39,687 bases of DNA from contig NZ_BOOK01000072.1 of the NCBI RefSeq assembly GCF_016863195.1, positions 1 to 39,687 of the forward strand, written 5' to 3'. This document shows positions 8,221 to 16,741 of this stretch, in pieces. The position numbers and the translations under genes are program-made. This DNA comes from Paraplanobispora takensis. GTDB taxonomy: Bacteria; Actinomycetota; Actinomycetes; Streptosporangiales; Streptosporangiaceae. The first letter of the stretch is position 1, and every line of letters starts with the position of its first letter. Under the pieces are notes generated by a model. That model searched no databases, was not told the origin of the DNA, and was given only the letters and a program-made list of their open reading frames with translations.

Positions 8221-8485
8221 GCGGGCGGGTACGGCGGTGTGGGCCGGGTGCCCGGGCCTGTCCGCAGGGTGTGTTCGCGGGGTGCGTTCGTTCGGGTGGT
8301 GGGTCGGGTCCCGGCTGCCCGGCGGGCAGCACCCGGCCCACCACGGACACGCCCCACGGTACGGGCGGGCAGCACCCGGCCCACCGGGCGGTCAGGACCG
8401 ACCCGCCGCCCGGACGAGCGCACCCCACGGACACGCCCGCCACCCGACGGACACCCCCACGGCCCGCACCGCCGTACCCGCCCGC
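8221..8485 (+). repeat. Giant imperfect inverted repeat filling the intergenic gap 8202-8535
   Basis: Outer arms 8221-8246 and 8460-8485 are complementary at 25 of 26 positions, the exception being a G-U pair. Inner arms 8268-8307 and 8398-8437 pair over about 40 bp with six T-versus-C differences that all read as G-U in plus-strand RNA, plus one C-A mismatch. Between arms, a TGTCCG/CGGACA pairing is possible. The loop holds a 21-bp direct repeat (8322-8342 and 8365-8385) and a small hairpin (gctgcc...ggcagc). It lies between the convergent DUF2252 and ferredoxin genes. It may act as a very long bidirectional terminator, a structured 3' RNA, or a decayed palindromic element. No protein gene is seen here. 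Confidence 0.8.
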
Positions 8486-8535
8486 CGTTTTCAGAACCCT
8501 CCCGTCCAGCCCCTCAGCCGGTCCCGTGACAGGCT

Positions 8536-8754
8536 TCAGCCCTCGGCCAGGGAGAGCGCTCCGGAGGGGCAGTTCCGGACGGCCTTGCGCACCGCCGTCT
8601 CCGTCTCCGGGGCAGGATCCGGCGTGACCAGCACGACCAGCCCGTCGTCGTCCTGGTCGAACACCTCCTCGGCCGTCATGACGCAGAGCCCGGCCCCGAT
8701 GCAGACGTCCCGGTCGGCGCGCACGCGCGGCGTCCCGGTCTTCGGGGCGCTCAC
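8536..8754 (-). CDS. [3Fe-4S] ferredoxin, P450 redox partner
   Basis: The 72-residue ferredoxin has CIGAGLC and a distal NCPSGAL. The second cysteine of a 4Fe-4S site is replaced by Ala, which is the 3Fe-4S pattern typical of actinobacterial P450 ferredoxins. It passes single electrons from a ferredoxin reductase to the P450 haem. The start is either GTG 8754, overlapping the P450 stop as GTGA, or the adjacent GTG 8757; I prefer the 4-bp overlap. No ferredoxin reductase is present in the window. Confidence 0.92.
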   Translation of the reverse strand: MSAPKTGTPRVRADRDVCIGAGLCVMTAEEVFDQDDDGLVVLVTPDPAPETETAVRKAVRNCPSGALSLAEG

Positions 8755-9944
8755 CACGCCACCGGCATGGTCGACAGGCCGTGCACGGCGCTGAAGGAGC
8801 GGTAGACGGGGTCGCCCGCGAGCCGCAGGCCCGGGAAGCGCCGCAGCAGGGCGGGGAACGCGATGCGCATCTCCATCCTCGCCAGGGGCGCGCCGAGGCA
8901 GTGGTGGACGCCGTGCCCGAAGGCCAGGTGCCCGATGGCGCCCCGGGCGAGGTCCAGGTCCTCGGGGTCGGGGACGAGGGCGGGGTCCCGGTTGGCGGCG
9001 GGCAGGGAGCAGATCACCAGCTCGCCGGGGCCGATGGTCCGCCCGCCGAGCCGTACCTCGGTGGTGGTCACCTTGAACATCCCGGTGTGCACGATGCTCA
9101 GCCAGCGCAGCAGCTCCTCGATCGCGGCCTCCATCCGGTCCGGCTCGTCGCGCAGCAGCGCGAGCTGGCCGGGGTGCTCCATCAGCGCGAGCGTGCCCAG
9201 GGCCAGCATGTTGGAGGTGGTCTCGTGCCCGGCGATCAGCAGCAGGCTGCCGATTCCGGCCAGCTCGGCGGTGGTGAGGTCGTCGCCGTGCTCGCGGATG
9301 AGCATCCCGAGCAGGTCCTCGCCGGGGTCGTCGTGCATGGCGGCGGTCAGTTCGGCGATGTATCTGCGGGCCTGCACGTCCGCCGCCGCGCGCTCCTCGG
9401 GCGGCAGCGAGACGTCCAGCATCCGCCGCGACGTCTCCTGGAAGCCCGCCCTGTCGGAGTACGGCACGCCCAGCAGCTCACAGATCACCAGGGACGGGAC
9501 CGGCAGCGCGAAGTCGGTCACCAGATCGGCGGGCGGCCCACTCTTCTCCATGGCGTCCAGGTGCTCGTCGACGATCTCCCGGATCCGGGGTTCCAGCCGG
9601 CGCATCCTGCGGACGGTGAACTCCGGGGTGAGCATCCGGCGCAGCCGGGTGTGCTCGGGCGGATCGGAGCCGATCAGGTTGCCGGCCCGGATCTCGGCGG
9701 CCTCCTCCTCGCCGGCCCGGGAGGCGCTCGACGGCCTGAACGGGGGGACCAGCGCGTTGCTGTACAGCTCCGGATGGCTCAGCACCGTGCGGACGTCCTC
9801 GAACCTGGTCACCAGCCAGGCCTCGGCGCCGAACATGGTGTCGATCCGGATGACGCCCTCGGCGTCACGTCCCGCGGACAGCTCGGCGGCGGGCCCGAAA
9901 CCGTCCCGCCGCATGTGAAGGGGTAGTACCGGTACGGTGCTCAC
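8751..9944 (-). CDS. Cytochrome P450 monooxygenase (bacterial class I)
   Basis: The 397-residue enzyme has the I-helix oxygen-binding AGHETTS (about 238-244), the K-helix E-x-x-R in EELLR (about 277-280), and the haem loop FGHGVHHCLG with the axial Cys at about 349. It resembles CYP105/107-type soluble P450s that hydroxylate xenobiotics or natural products. I choose GTG 9944 because GAGGAGG sits directly upstream (9949-9956 on the opposite strand); a GTG at 9962 would put that ribosome site inside the gene. A TATGGT -10-like box lies at 10000-9995. It is co-transcribed with its ferredoxin, and the serine hydrolase gene ends 85 bp upstream on the same strand. Confidence 0.93.
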   Translation of the reverse strand: MSTVPVLPLHMRRDGFGPAAELSAGRDAEGVIRIDTMFGAEAWLVTRFEDVRTVLSHPELYSNALVPPFRPSSASRAGEEEAAEIRAGNLIGSDPPEHTRLRRMLTPEFTVRRMRRLEPRIREIVDEHLDAMEKSGPPADLVTDFALPVPSLVICELLGVPYSDRAGFQETSRRMLDVSLPPEERAAADVQARRYIAELTAAMHDDPGEDLLGMLIREHGDDLTTAELAGIGSLLLIAGHETTSNMLALGTLALMEHPGQLALLRDEPDRMEAAIEELLRWLSIVHTGMFKVTTTEVRLGGRTIGPGELVICSLPAANRDPALVPDPEDLDLARGAIGHLAFGHGVHHCLGAPLARMEMRIAFPALLRRFPGLRLAGDPVYRSFSAVHGLSTMPVAW

Positions 9945-10029
9945 GCGACCTCCTCGGCTCACCGCCAGCGTGGTCGTCTCCTCGTCCGCCTTCGACCATA
10001 ACTCTCCGGACGGCCTGCGGGGCAGGGCC

Positions 10030-11058
10030 TCAGGGGGCGGTCGCGGCGGAGTCCAGACCGAGCACCGCGTCCAGGCGCCGCGTGACGGGCCAGGCGCCGG
10101 TGGAGGTGTTGGAGATCACGGTGTGGGTGAGGCCGAGCCCGGGGTCGTGCACGCTGCGGAAGGAGACACCGGCGTCGTAGCCCTCCAGCATCACGGTCTC
10201 CCGGGAGGCGTGGAGCCAGAAGCCCCTGCCGTAGCGCATCGACTCCGACGGCACGTCGCTGCGCGGCCGTATCATCCCGGCCACCGTGGCCGGGGAGACG
10301 ATCCGCCCGTCGAACAGCGCCCGCCACATGCCGCCGATGTCGGCCGCGGTGGAGTAGAGGCCGCCGTCGCCGCTGCCCCGGATCGGCAGGTGGAAGACGT
10401 TGCTCCTGGAGACGCCCTCGACGGGGAGATAGCCGGTCGCGGTGCGCCCGGGAAGCTCGTCGGAGCGCAGGAACGCGGTGTCGGCCATGCCCGCGGGCTC
10501 GCAGACGCGCTGCCGTACCAGGTCGTGGAAGGCCACGCCGCTCACCCGCCCGGCGATCAGGGCCAGGACGACGTATCCGCTGTTGCAGTAGGAGAACTCC
10601 TCACCGGGCGGGAACTTGGCCGTCCGGCCGGCGAGCGCGGGCAGATAGTCCTCGGTGGTCACGAGCGTGTGCGCCGGGACTGTCAGCACGTGGTCGGTGA
10701 TGTCGTACGCCTCGTTCTCGTCGAAGTAGTCGCCGATGCCCGACCGGTGCTCCAGGAGGTGCTCGACCGTGACGGCGTCGTCGATCAGCGGCAGATCCCC
10801 GCCCAGCACGGACCGCGCGGTCGTGGACAGGGTGAGCGCACCCTCCTCGACCAGGCTCATGACCGTCAGGGCGGTCAGTCCCTTGGTGCCGCTGGCGATC
10901 GCGAACCGCGTGTCGACGGTGTTGGGCACCTCGTGCGCCCGGCAGGCCAGGCCGTACGCCGCGGCCAACTCGGTCTTGCCCTCGCGCTCCACGAGAACGA
11001 CGCCGGAGAAGTCGCCGGTCCGGGCGAGCTCGTCGATCTCGGATGTCCAGGCTGTCAT
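10030..11058 (-). CDS. Serine hydrolase, beta-lactamase / class C PBP-like
   Basis: The 342-residue protein has the active-site S-x-x-K in IASGTKGLTALTVMSL (about residue 56), Y-x-N in FSYCNSGY, and the family's LLEHRSGIGDY. These are features of the class C beta-lactamase/DD-peptidase/esterase fold. There is no signal peptide, so it is probably cytoplasmic and more likely an esterase or peptidase than a cell-wall enzyme. ATG 11058 is the natural start; the reading frame upstream reaches 11106 without recognisable sequence. Substrate unknown. Confidence 0.88.
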   Translation of the reverse strand: MTAWTSEIDELARTGDFSGVVLVEREGKTELAAAYGLACRAHEVPNTVDTRFAIASGTKGLTALTVMSLVEEGALTLSTTARSVLGGDLPLIDDAVTVEHLLEHRSGIGDYFDENEAYDITDHVLTVPAHTLVTTEDYLPALAGRTAKFPPGEEFSYCNSGYVVLALIAGRVSGVAFHDLVRQRVCEPAGMADTAFLRSDELPGRTATGYLPVEGVSRSNVFHLPIRGSGDGGLYSTAADIGGMWRALFDGRIVSPATVAGMIRPRSDVPSESMRYGRGFWLHASRETVMLEGYDAGVSFRSVHDPGLGLTHTVISNTSTGAWPVTRRLDAVLGLDSAATAP

Positions 11059-11108
11059 ATGGGCACGGTAATCCCCGGTTCGCCCGGATCTCGATGGGTT
11101 TTCCACCA

Positions 11109-11141
11109 GCGGATCACCGGCGGATCATCGGCGGACCTTAA
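11109..11141. promoter_or_regulatory. Three 11-bp direct repeats, candidate activator site
   Basis: GCGGATCACCG (11109-11119), GCGGATCATCG (11120-11130) and GCGGACCTTAA (11131-11141) follow each other exactly. An 11-bp period places each copy on the same DNA face, the arrangement bound by SARP/AfsR-type regulators. An AfsR-like gene lies 0.6 kb away. The site sits between the divergent serine hydrolase and AHSA1 genes. The binding protein is inferred. Confidence 0.45.
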
Positions 11142-11225
11142 GGATGCCGGAAGGCGATCGTAAGGCCCGCCCGGCAATGTGGGTCCTGCCGGAGACGATC
11201 CGCGAGAACCCGAGGAGCGACCCTG

Positions 11226-11729
11226 ATGAAGACCGCCGAATACGCCATCGTCCGCGACTTCGCCGCACCGCGCGAGGAGGTCTACGCCGCCTGGACCCGG
11301 CCTGAGCGGTTCGCCCGCTGGTTCGGGCCGCGCATCTTCGTCACCCCGGCCGACCGGGTCGTCATGGACGTCCGCCCGGGCGGCGCCTGGCAGGCCACGC
11401 TGGTCGGCGAGGAGGGTTTCGAGGTCACGCTGGGAGGCGTCTACCGCGAGGTCGCCGGGCCGGGGCGGCTGGTCTTCACCACCGGCGACCCGGACGACCC
11501 GGGCGAGGCGCCCGCCTCGGTGGTGACGGTCACGCTGGAGGAGCACGCGGGCGGTACGGCGATGCGCTTCCACCAGTTCGGGGTCAACACCGACGAGGAG
11601 CACGCCGGGCAGGCCAGAGCCGGCTGGCTGGAGTTCTTCGACCGGCTGGCCGAGCACCTGGCGGTTCAGGTCACGGCGTCGAAGGCTCAGATCACGCCGT
11701 CGAAGCTCGCCTCGCGGCCGAGGGCGTAG
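11226..11729 (+). CDS. SRPBCC / AHSA1-domain protein
   Basis: The 167-residue protein is a single START-like SRPBCC domain: VRDFAAPREEVYAAWTRPERFARWFGP, then GGAWQATLVGEEG and a C-terminal helix GWLEFFDRLAEHLA. Proteins of this Aha1-C-terminal-like group bind small hydrophobic ligands and are often controlled by ArsR or TetR regulators; none is adjacent here. ATG 11226 has GAGGAG about 8 nt upstream. Its last 43 bases overlap the 3' end of the convergent AfsR-like gene, so the tail after LAVQV is antisense to that gene's end. Confidence 0.88.
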   Translation: MKTAEYAIVRDFAAPREEVYAAWTRPERFARWFGPRIFVTPADRVVMDVRPGGAWQATLVGEEGFEVTLGGVYREVAGPGRLVFTTGDPDDPGEAPASVVTVTLEEHAGGTAMRFHQFGVNTDEEHAGQARAGWLEFFDRLAEHLAVQVTASKAQITPSKLASRPRA

Positions 11730-14700
11730 GCGGCGGCGAACGCCTCCTCGTCGAGCGCGCCCCTGACCTCGTCGGTGATGCGCCGTACCTCGCCCTCCTC
11801 CATCGGGGTGACCGGCGTGCCGTGCGCCTGCCTGGCCGCGTCGGCCAGGCCGAGCAGCCGGGCGCCCTCGGGCGGGGAGGACACGGCGGCCAGGGACTCG
11901 ACGGTGAACGCCGTCGTGCGGGGGTCGCCGATCTTCCTGGCGGCGGTGAACGCCTCCAGGAACAGCCCGCGCGCGCCCTCGCGGTCGCCCCGGAGCCTGC
12001 GGACGAAGCCCAGCTCGACCAGGACCGTCGGCAGGAACAGCTGGGGCTCGCCGTCACGCGGGACGCCGTCGAGGAGGCGGCCGAGATGCTTCTGCGCCAG
12101 CTCCAGCCGGCCCGACCGGCGGGCGGCGAGGCCGTACCCCATCTCGGCGAAGATCCGCCCCTCCCGATAGCCCTGCTCGGTGGCCAGGCGCAGGGCCCGC
12201 TCGCAGTAGTCCAGGGCCGGCTCGTAGTCGCCGGCGTGCACGGCCATCCAGCCCAGCCACGCCAGCCGCCGCACGGCGTCCGGCCACAGCCCGAGCTCCT
12301 CGGTCATCCGCAGGTCCTCGGTGAACAGGCGGGTGGCCTCCGCGTAGTCGCCGCGGGTCTCGGCCAGCCCGCCGAGCCACTCGGTGGCCTGCAGGAGGCC
12401 CCAGCGGTCACCCAGCTCCCGGAACATCGCGGCGCTGCGGCCGCCGTCGCGTTCCAGGGCCTCCAGGTCGCGCAGGGTGAAGGCGTCACGCGCGTGCCTG
12501 CTCAGCGCGGCCGCCACGCCCCACCGGTCGCCGACCTCGTGGAAGGTCGTCAGCGCGCGGTCGACCAGCGCCCGCGAGGCCGCGGTGTCGGGTACGGCCA
12601 GGCCCAGGAACCACTGCGCCCTGGCGCGGTCGGCGGGATCGGCGACGTCCTCCAGGACCGGCGCCCAGTCGACCTGCTCACCGAGCAGCAAGCCGAACCC
12701 CGCGTGCCAGGCACGCGCCTTCGCCCGGTCGGCGGCGAACTCCGCCGCCGGATCCGCGACGCGCGCTCCGCCACGTCCGGCTCCGGACTCCCCGGCGCGA
12801 CCGGCTCCGGCTCCCCCGGCGGGCTCCCGGACCTCCACAGCGGCGCGCTCCCGTACGGGCTCGTCCCCGGCGGATGCCCCGGCCGACGGCGTCCCGGCGG
12901 CGGTCAGGGCGGTCTCCAGCGCGCGCCTGCCCTCGCCGAGCCTGCCGCGCAGGAACCAGTACCACGCCAGCGCGTTGACCAGCCGCAGCGCGTCGGCCGC
13001 CGGGGCCGCGTCGAGGGCGGCCCGCAGGTTCGCGGCCTCGGCGTCCAGGCGCCGCATCCAGTGCGCCTGCTCACCGCCCCGCAGATGCGACTCGGCCCGT
13101 ACGGCGAGCGCGACGTAGTAGCCGGTGTGCGCCCGCCGTACCCGCCCGTCCTCTCCGGCGTCCTCCAGCCGGCGCAGGCAGTAGGCCGCCACCGACTCCA
13201 GCAGCCGATAACGCACGCCCGACGGCCCGTCCACGACCACCACCAGCGACCGGTCGACCAGCCGGGCCAGCTGGTCGAGCACGTCGACCCCGTCCTCGGC
13301 GCACACCTCCTCGGCCGCCTCCAGCGTGCAGCCGTCGGCGTGCACGGCCAGGCGCCGCAGCACGGCCCGTTCGGGGGCGGTGAGCAGCGTCCAGCTCCAG
13401 TCGATCATCGCCATCAGCGTCTGCTGGCGCGCCGGGGCCCCGCGCTGGAAGCCCGCCAGCAGTTTGAACCTGTCGTCCAGCCGGGCCACGAGCTCCCGGA
13501 TCCCCAGCGCCCTGACCCGGGTCGCGGCCAGCTCCAGCGCCAGCGGGATGCCGTCGAGCCGGCGGCACAGCTGCGCGACCGCCTCGGCGTTCCCGGCGTC
13601 GAGGGTGAACCCGCGGGCCGAGGCGGTCGCGCGGGCCACGAACAGCCGTACGGCGTCGGACCTGGCCACCGTGATCAGCTCGGAGCCCTCGGGCGTCTCC
13701 AGCGCGGGCACGCTCCACAGCACCTCGCCGGCCACGCTCAACGGCTCGCGGCCGGTCGCCAGGATCCGCAGCCCGGGTACGGCGCGCAGCAGCGCGTCGG
13801 CCAGCTCGGCGGCCTGGTCGACCACGTGTTCGCAGTTGTCGAGCACCAGCAGCAGCCGCCGGTCGCGCAGCGCCTCGACGAGCCGGTCCAGGGGGACCGC
13901 GGAGTCCTCGCGGACGCCGAGCGCGGCGAGCACGGCACCGGCCAGCGACGGCGTGTGCCGGTCGTAGGAGGCCAGTTCGACCAGCCAGGCGCCGCCGGGA
14001 CAGCCGTCGCCCGCCCGCCGTGCGACCTCCAGCGCCAGGCTCGTCTTGCCCACGCCTCCCGGGCCGACGAGCGTGACCAGCCGCTCGGTCCCCAGCAGGG
14101 CGCCGATCTCGGCCATCGCCTCCTCACGCCCGATCAGGCCGCCGACCGCGGCGGGCAGGTTCGTCACCGGCCGTTCGCCCCCGGCGCTCAGCGCGGGGTC
14201 CTGGCGCAGGATCCGCTCGTAGAGCCGGGCCAGCTCGGGCGAGGGGTCCAGTCCCAGCTCCTCGGTGAGCCGGTCGCGCAGCTCGCCGTAGCCGGCCAGC
14301 GCCTCGCTCTGCCGTCCGGCCCGGTAGAGCGCCTTCATCTGCACGGCGCGCAGCCGCTCCCTGAGCGGGTGCCGGGCCACGAGCTCCGACAGCCCGGCCA
14401 CGTCGACCGGCTCGCCCGCGGCCAGGCGCGTCTCGGCGAGGTCCTCCACGGCGGCCAGCCGCGCCTCCTCCAGCCGTGCGATCACCGGCTGGAGGAAGGC
14501 GGCGTCGGCGAAGTCGGCGAACGCGGTGCCCCGCCACAGCTCCAGCGCCTCGGCGGGTCTGTCCTGCCGGACCAGCTCCGCGAAGCGGACGGCGTCCACC
14601 GCCTCAGGATCGGCTCGCAGCGCGTAGCCGGGGGCCCGTGAGACGACCAGGTTCTTCCCGCCCGGCTCGGCGTCCTCCAGCGCGCGGCGCAGCTGCGAGA

Positions 14701-14899
14701 CCCGCACCTGCAGGGCGGCGGCCGGGTTGGCGGGCGGCTCGTCCTCCCACAGGTCGTCGACCAGCCGATCGGCGGAGACCACCCGTCCTTCGTGGGCGAG
14801 CAGGTCGGCGAGCAGGGCGCGCACCTTCAGCCCGGGGACGGCCACGGCCTCCCCGCGGTCGGTCCAGACCGTCACCGGCCCCAGTACTCCGAAGCGCAT
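11687..14899 (-). CDS. AfsR/SARP-type transcriptional regulator (BTAD, NB-ARC, TPR)
   Basis: The 1070-residue protein has an OmpR-like winged-helix DNA-binding domain (about 1-94, MRFGVLGPVTVW...), a BTAD helical domain (about 100-235), an NB-ARC ATPase with Walker A GPGGVGKTS (about 279-287) and Walker B LLLVLDNCEHV, and C-terminal TPR-like repeats. This is the architecture of AfsR-like signal-integrating activators of secondary metabolism. A low-complexity Gly/Ala/Arg insertion separates NB-ARC and TPR regions (about 670-720). ATG 14899 begins the canonical N-terminus; a longer reading frame exists upstream but adds nothing conserved. It lies 10 bp after the YihY gene on the same strand, so the two are probably co-transcribed. 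Confidence 0.92.
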   Translation of the reverse strand: MRFGVLGPVTVWTDRGEAVAVPGLKVRALLADLLAHEGRVVSADRLVDDLWEDEPPANPAAALQVRVSQLRRALEDAEPGGKNLVVSRAPGYALRADPEAVDAVRFAELVRQDRPAEALELWRGTAFADFADAAFLQPVIARLEEARLAAVEDLAETRLAAGEPVDVAGLSELVARHPLRERLRAVQMKALYRAGRQSEALAGYGELRDRLTEELGLDPSPELARLYERILRQDPALSAGGERPVTNLPAAVGGLIGREEAMAEIGALLGTERLVTLVGPGGVGKTSLALEVARRAGDGCPGGAWLVELASYDRHTPSLAGAVLAALGVREDSAVPLDRLVEALRDRRLLLVLDNCEHVVDQAAELADALLRAVPGLRILATGREPLSVAGEVLWSVPALETPEGSELITVARSDAVRLFVARATASARGFTLDAGNAEAVAQLCRRLDGIPLALELAATRVRALGIRELVARLDDRFKLLAGFQRGAPARQQTLMAMIDWSWTLLTAPERAVLRRLAVHADGCTLEAAEEVCAEDGVDVLDQLARLVDRSLVVVVDGPSGVRYRLLESVAAYCLRRLEDAGEDGRVRRAHTGYYVALAVRAESHLRGGEQAHWMRRLDAEAANLRAALDAAPAADALRLVNALAWYWFLRGRLGEGRRALETALTAAGTPSAGASAGDEPVRERAAVEVREPAGGAGAGRAGESGAGRGGARVADPAAEFAADRAKARAWHAGFGLLLGEQVDWAPVLEDVADPADRARAQWFLGLAVPDTAASRALVDRALTTFHEVGDRWGVAAALSRHARDAFTLRDLEALERDGGRSAAMFRELGDRWGLLQATEWLGGLAETRGDYAEATRLFTEDLRMTEELGLWPDAVRRLAWLGWMAVHAGDYEPALDYCERALRLATEQGYREGRIFAEMGYGLAARRSGRLELAQKHLGRLLDGVPRDGEPQLFLPTVLVELGFVRRLRGDREGARGLFLEAFTAARKIGDPRTTAFTVESLAAVSSPPEGARLLGLADAARQAHGTPVTPMEEGEVRRITDEVRGALDEEAFAAAYALGREASFDGVI

Positions 14900-14909
14900 A
14901 CGACCGACC

Positions 14910-16016
14910 CTAAGGCCGCCGTGATCCCGCGCCGCCACGCTCCTGCCGCGACCTGAAGTCGTACCGCCGCCGAGCGGGCCGTCGCGACTCCGGCGGTCCG
15001 GTCTCCGGCGCTTCGGTCTCCGCTGGTCCGGTCTCCGGCGCTCCGGTCTCCGCCGGGGGATCCTCCTTGACCGTGGGGATCGCCGGCGCGGTGACGACCT
15101 CCGTGCGCGGCTCGCCGACCGGCCGCCGGGTGGTCAGGTCGACGACCGTGCCGTGGTGGCCGGTCGCGGCGTGCGAGGCGGCGAACAGGATGAGCACGTT
15201 GAGCAGCTTCAGGAACAGCAGCATGCCCACCGCGCCCGCCACGACGTGGTAGGCCGGGTTCGCGGCGCCGAGGTTGAAGTAGACCTGCCCGATCGTCTTG
15301 AGCAGCTCCAGCCCGATCGTGATCATCAGGGCCGGACCGGCGACCCGGCGCGGCGACAGGTGCAGGCGGGGGGTCAGCGTCAGCAACGCCGTCGACAGCA
15401 GGAAGTTGACGCCGATGCCGAGCACGAAGGCGACCACCGACAGCGTCCACTGCGCCGACTGCGCCTCGGCCCCGACCGTCTCGCCGGCCAGCCAGGCCAG
15501 CGCCGCCTGGGCGCCGAAGGACAGGGTCAGCGAGATCGACAGCAGCAGCCCGAGGGTGAGCAGCACGCCCAGGTCGATCAGCCACCGCAGGAAGAAGTTG
15601 CCCGGGTACTGCTCCAGGCCCCAGACGGCCCGGACGGACGAGCGCATGGAGTCGATCCAGAACAGGCCGGTCAGCGGGAGGCCGACGGTGACGATCACTC
15701 CCGCCGTGTCCCTGGCGTCCAGCAGCGCCGAGACGTCCAGCCGGGGGAAGGTGTCGCTCAGATAGCGTTCCACCTCGCGCAGCGCGGCGGGGGTGTCGAA
15801 CACGTGCCCCAGGATCACGAAACCGAGCAGGGCCAGGGCGAAGACGGCGTAGAACGCGTAGTAGGTCATCCCCGCCGACAGGCGGCCCCCGTCGACGCGG
15901 TCGTAGTGGACGCCGGCCCGGACGAGGTGGTCGAGCCAGCCGTACCGGTGCCGCGCCCGAGCCCATCCCCGGGCGAGCCCGCCGGCCCGCCGGCTCGTCC
16001 TCGCGGTGGCCGTCAT
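14910..16016 (-). CDS. YihY/BrkB-family inner-membrane protein
   Basis: The 368-residue protein has about six transmembrane helices and the family pattern DGGRLSAGMTYYAFYAVFALALLGFVILG, with a periplasmic AALREVERYLSDTFP segment. YihY/BrkB proteins were once called RNase BN, but their transport or envelope role is unresolved. The C-terminal 60 residues are a charged Pro/Glu/Thr tail, partly made of a 30-bp repeat. A TAGAGT -10-like box lies 8 nt before ATG 16016 (at 16030-16025), which would give a nearly leaderless message. It precedes the AfsR-like gene by 10 bp. Confidence 0.88.
   Translation of the reverse strand: MTATARTSRRAGGLARGWARARHRYGWLDHLVRAGVHYDRVDGGRLSAGMTYYAFYAVFALALLGFVILGHVFDTPAALREVERYLSDTFPRLDVSALLDARDTAGVIVTVGLPLTGLFWIDSMRSSVRAVWGLEQYPGNFFLRWLIDLGVLLTLGLLLSISLTLSFGAQAALAWLAGETVGAEAQSAQWTLSVVAFVLGIGVNFLLSTALLTLTPRLHLSPRRVAGPALMITIGLELLKTIGQVYFNLGAANPAYHVVAGAVGMLLFLKLLNVLILFAASHAATGHHGTVVDLTTRRPVGEPRTEVVTAPAIPTVKEDPPAETGAPETGPAETEAPETGPPESRRPARRRYDFRSRQERGGAGSRRP
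14997..15056. repeat. Two 30-bp tandem repeats in the YihY C-terminal tail
   Basis: Units 14997-15026 and 15027-15056 differ at only a few positions and encode the ETGAPETGPAET-type tail. Each unit itself contains two degenerate copies of ccggtctccg. Confidence 0.85.
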
Positions 16017-16113
16017 GACAGCGAACTCTACCCACGCCGGCCCTCTTCCATCCGGCCGCGGGACCGGAAAACCGGCTGGCCGCGACCGGCGGCGATCTGG
16101 GATGGTGGCGCGC

Positions 16114-16674
16114 ATGACGGAGGTGACGGACGTGCGTGACGTGGCGGACCTGATCGCGGCGGTGGAGCGGGGTGAGCGGGTCAAGTATCTGATGTTCTGG
16201 GGGCATCGGCCACCGCGGTCCGGCGGGGTCGGCGCCGCGTGCCTGTCGCAGTGGTGGCCGGCCGGCTTCACCGTGGACGGGACCCTCTACCGCACCGCGG
16301 AGCACTTCATGATGGCCGGCAAGGCCCGGCTGTTCGGCGACGAGGAGGTCGCGGCGCAGGTCGTGGCGGCCGGCCACCCCAAGGAGGCCAAGGACCTGGG
16401 GCGGCGGGTGCGCGGCTTCGACGACGAGACCTGGGAGGCGGCCCGCTTCGACCTCGTGGTCCGCGGCAACCTGGCCAAGTTCGGCCAGAACCCCGAGCTG
16501 GGCGGGTTCCTCCTGGGCACCGGCGAGCGGGTGCTGGTCGAGGCGAGCCCGCTGGACCGGATCTGGGGGATCGGCCTGGCCGCCGACGACGAGCGGGCCG
16601 GGCGCCCGGAGCTGTGGCGGGGACTCAACCTGCTCGGGTTCGCCCTGATGGAGGTACGGCGGGCGCTGCGGTGA
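16114..16674 (+). CDS. NADAR (YbiA-like) family N-glycosidase
   Basis: The 186-residue protein contains the NADAR signature LYRTAEHFMMAGKARLFGD and later WEAARFDLVVRGNLAKFGQNPELGGFLLGTGERVLVEASPLDRIWGIG. Family members cleave N-glycosidic bonds: YbiA/RibX-type proteins remove reactive early riboflavin intermediates, and other members remove ADP-ribose from guanine. Which applies here cannot be decided. ATG 16114 is chosen; ATG 16102 is in frame and would add four residues. It diverges from YihY and lies next to two DNA glycosylase genes. Confidence 0.9.
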   Translation: MTEVTDVRDVADLIAAVERGERVKYLMFWGHRPPRSGGVGAACLSQWWPAGFTVDGTLYRTAEHFMMAGKARLFGDEEVAAQVVAAGHPKEAKDLGRRVRGFDDETWEAARFDLVVRGNLAKFGQNPELGGFLLGTGERVLVEASPLDRIWGIGLAADDERAGRPELWRGLNLLGFALMEVRRALR

Positions 16675-16741
16675 TCGTGACGTGCTTCACTTTCCGCCGG
16701 AGATCGTCGTCTCCCGGCGGGATCCGTCTAGCGTCGTCGGC

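Noticed and set aside
8221-8535. Open frames across the giant inverted repeat
   Set aside because: They are low-complexity Pro/Arg/Gly translations of the two arms, and the pairing pattern explains the sequence better than coding.
9945-9962. GTG 9962 as the P450 start
   Set aside because: The GAGGAGG ribosome site for GTG 9944 would then lie inside the coding region, and the extra residues are not family-like.
15001-15056. Possible zinc-finger or DNA-binding repeat in the YihY tail
   Set aside because: The tail is only a Glu/Thr/Pro/Ala minisatellite product with no Cys/His pattern.
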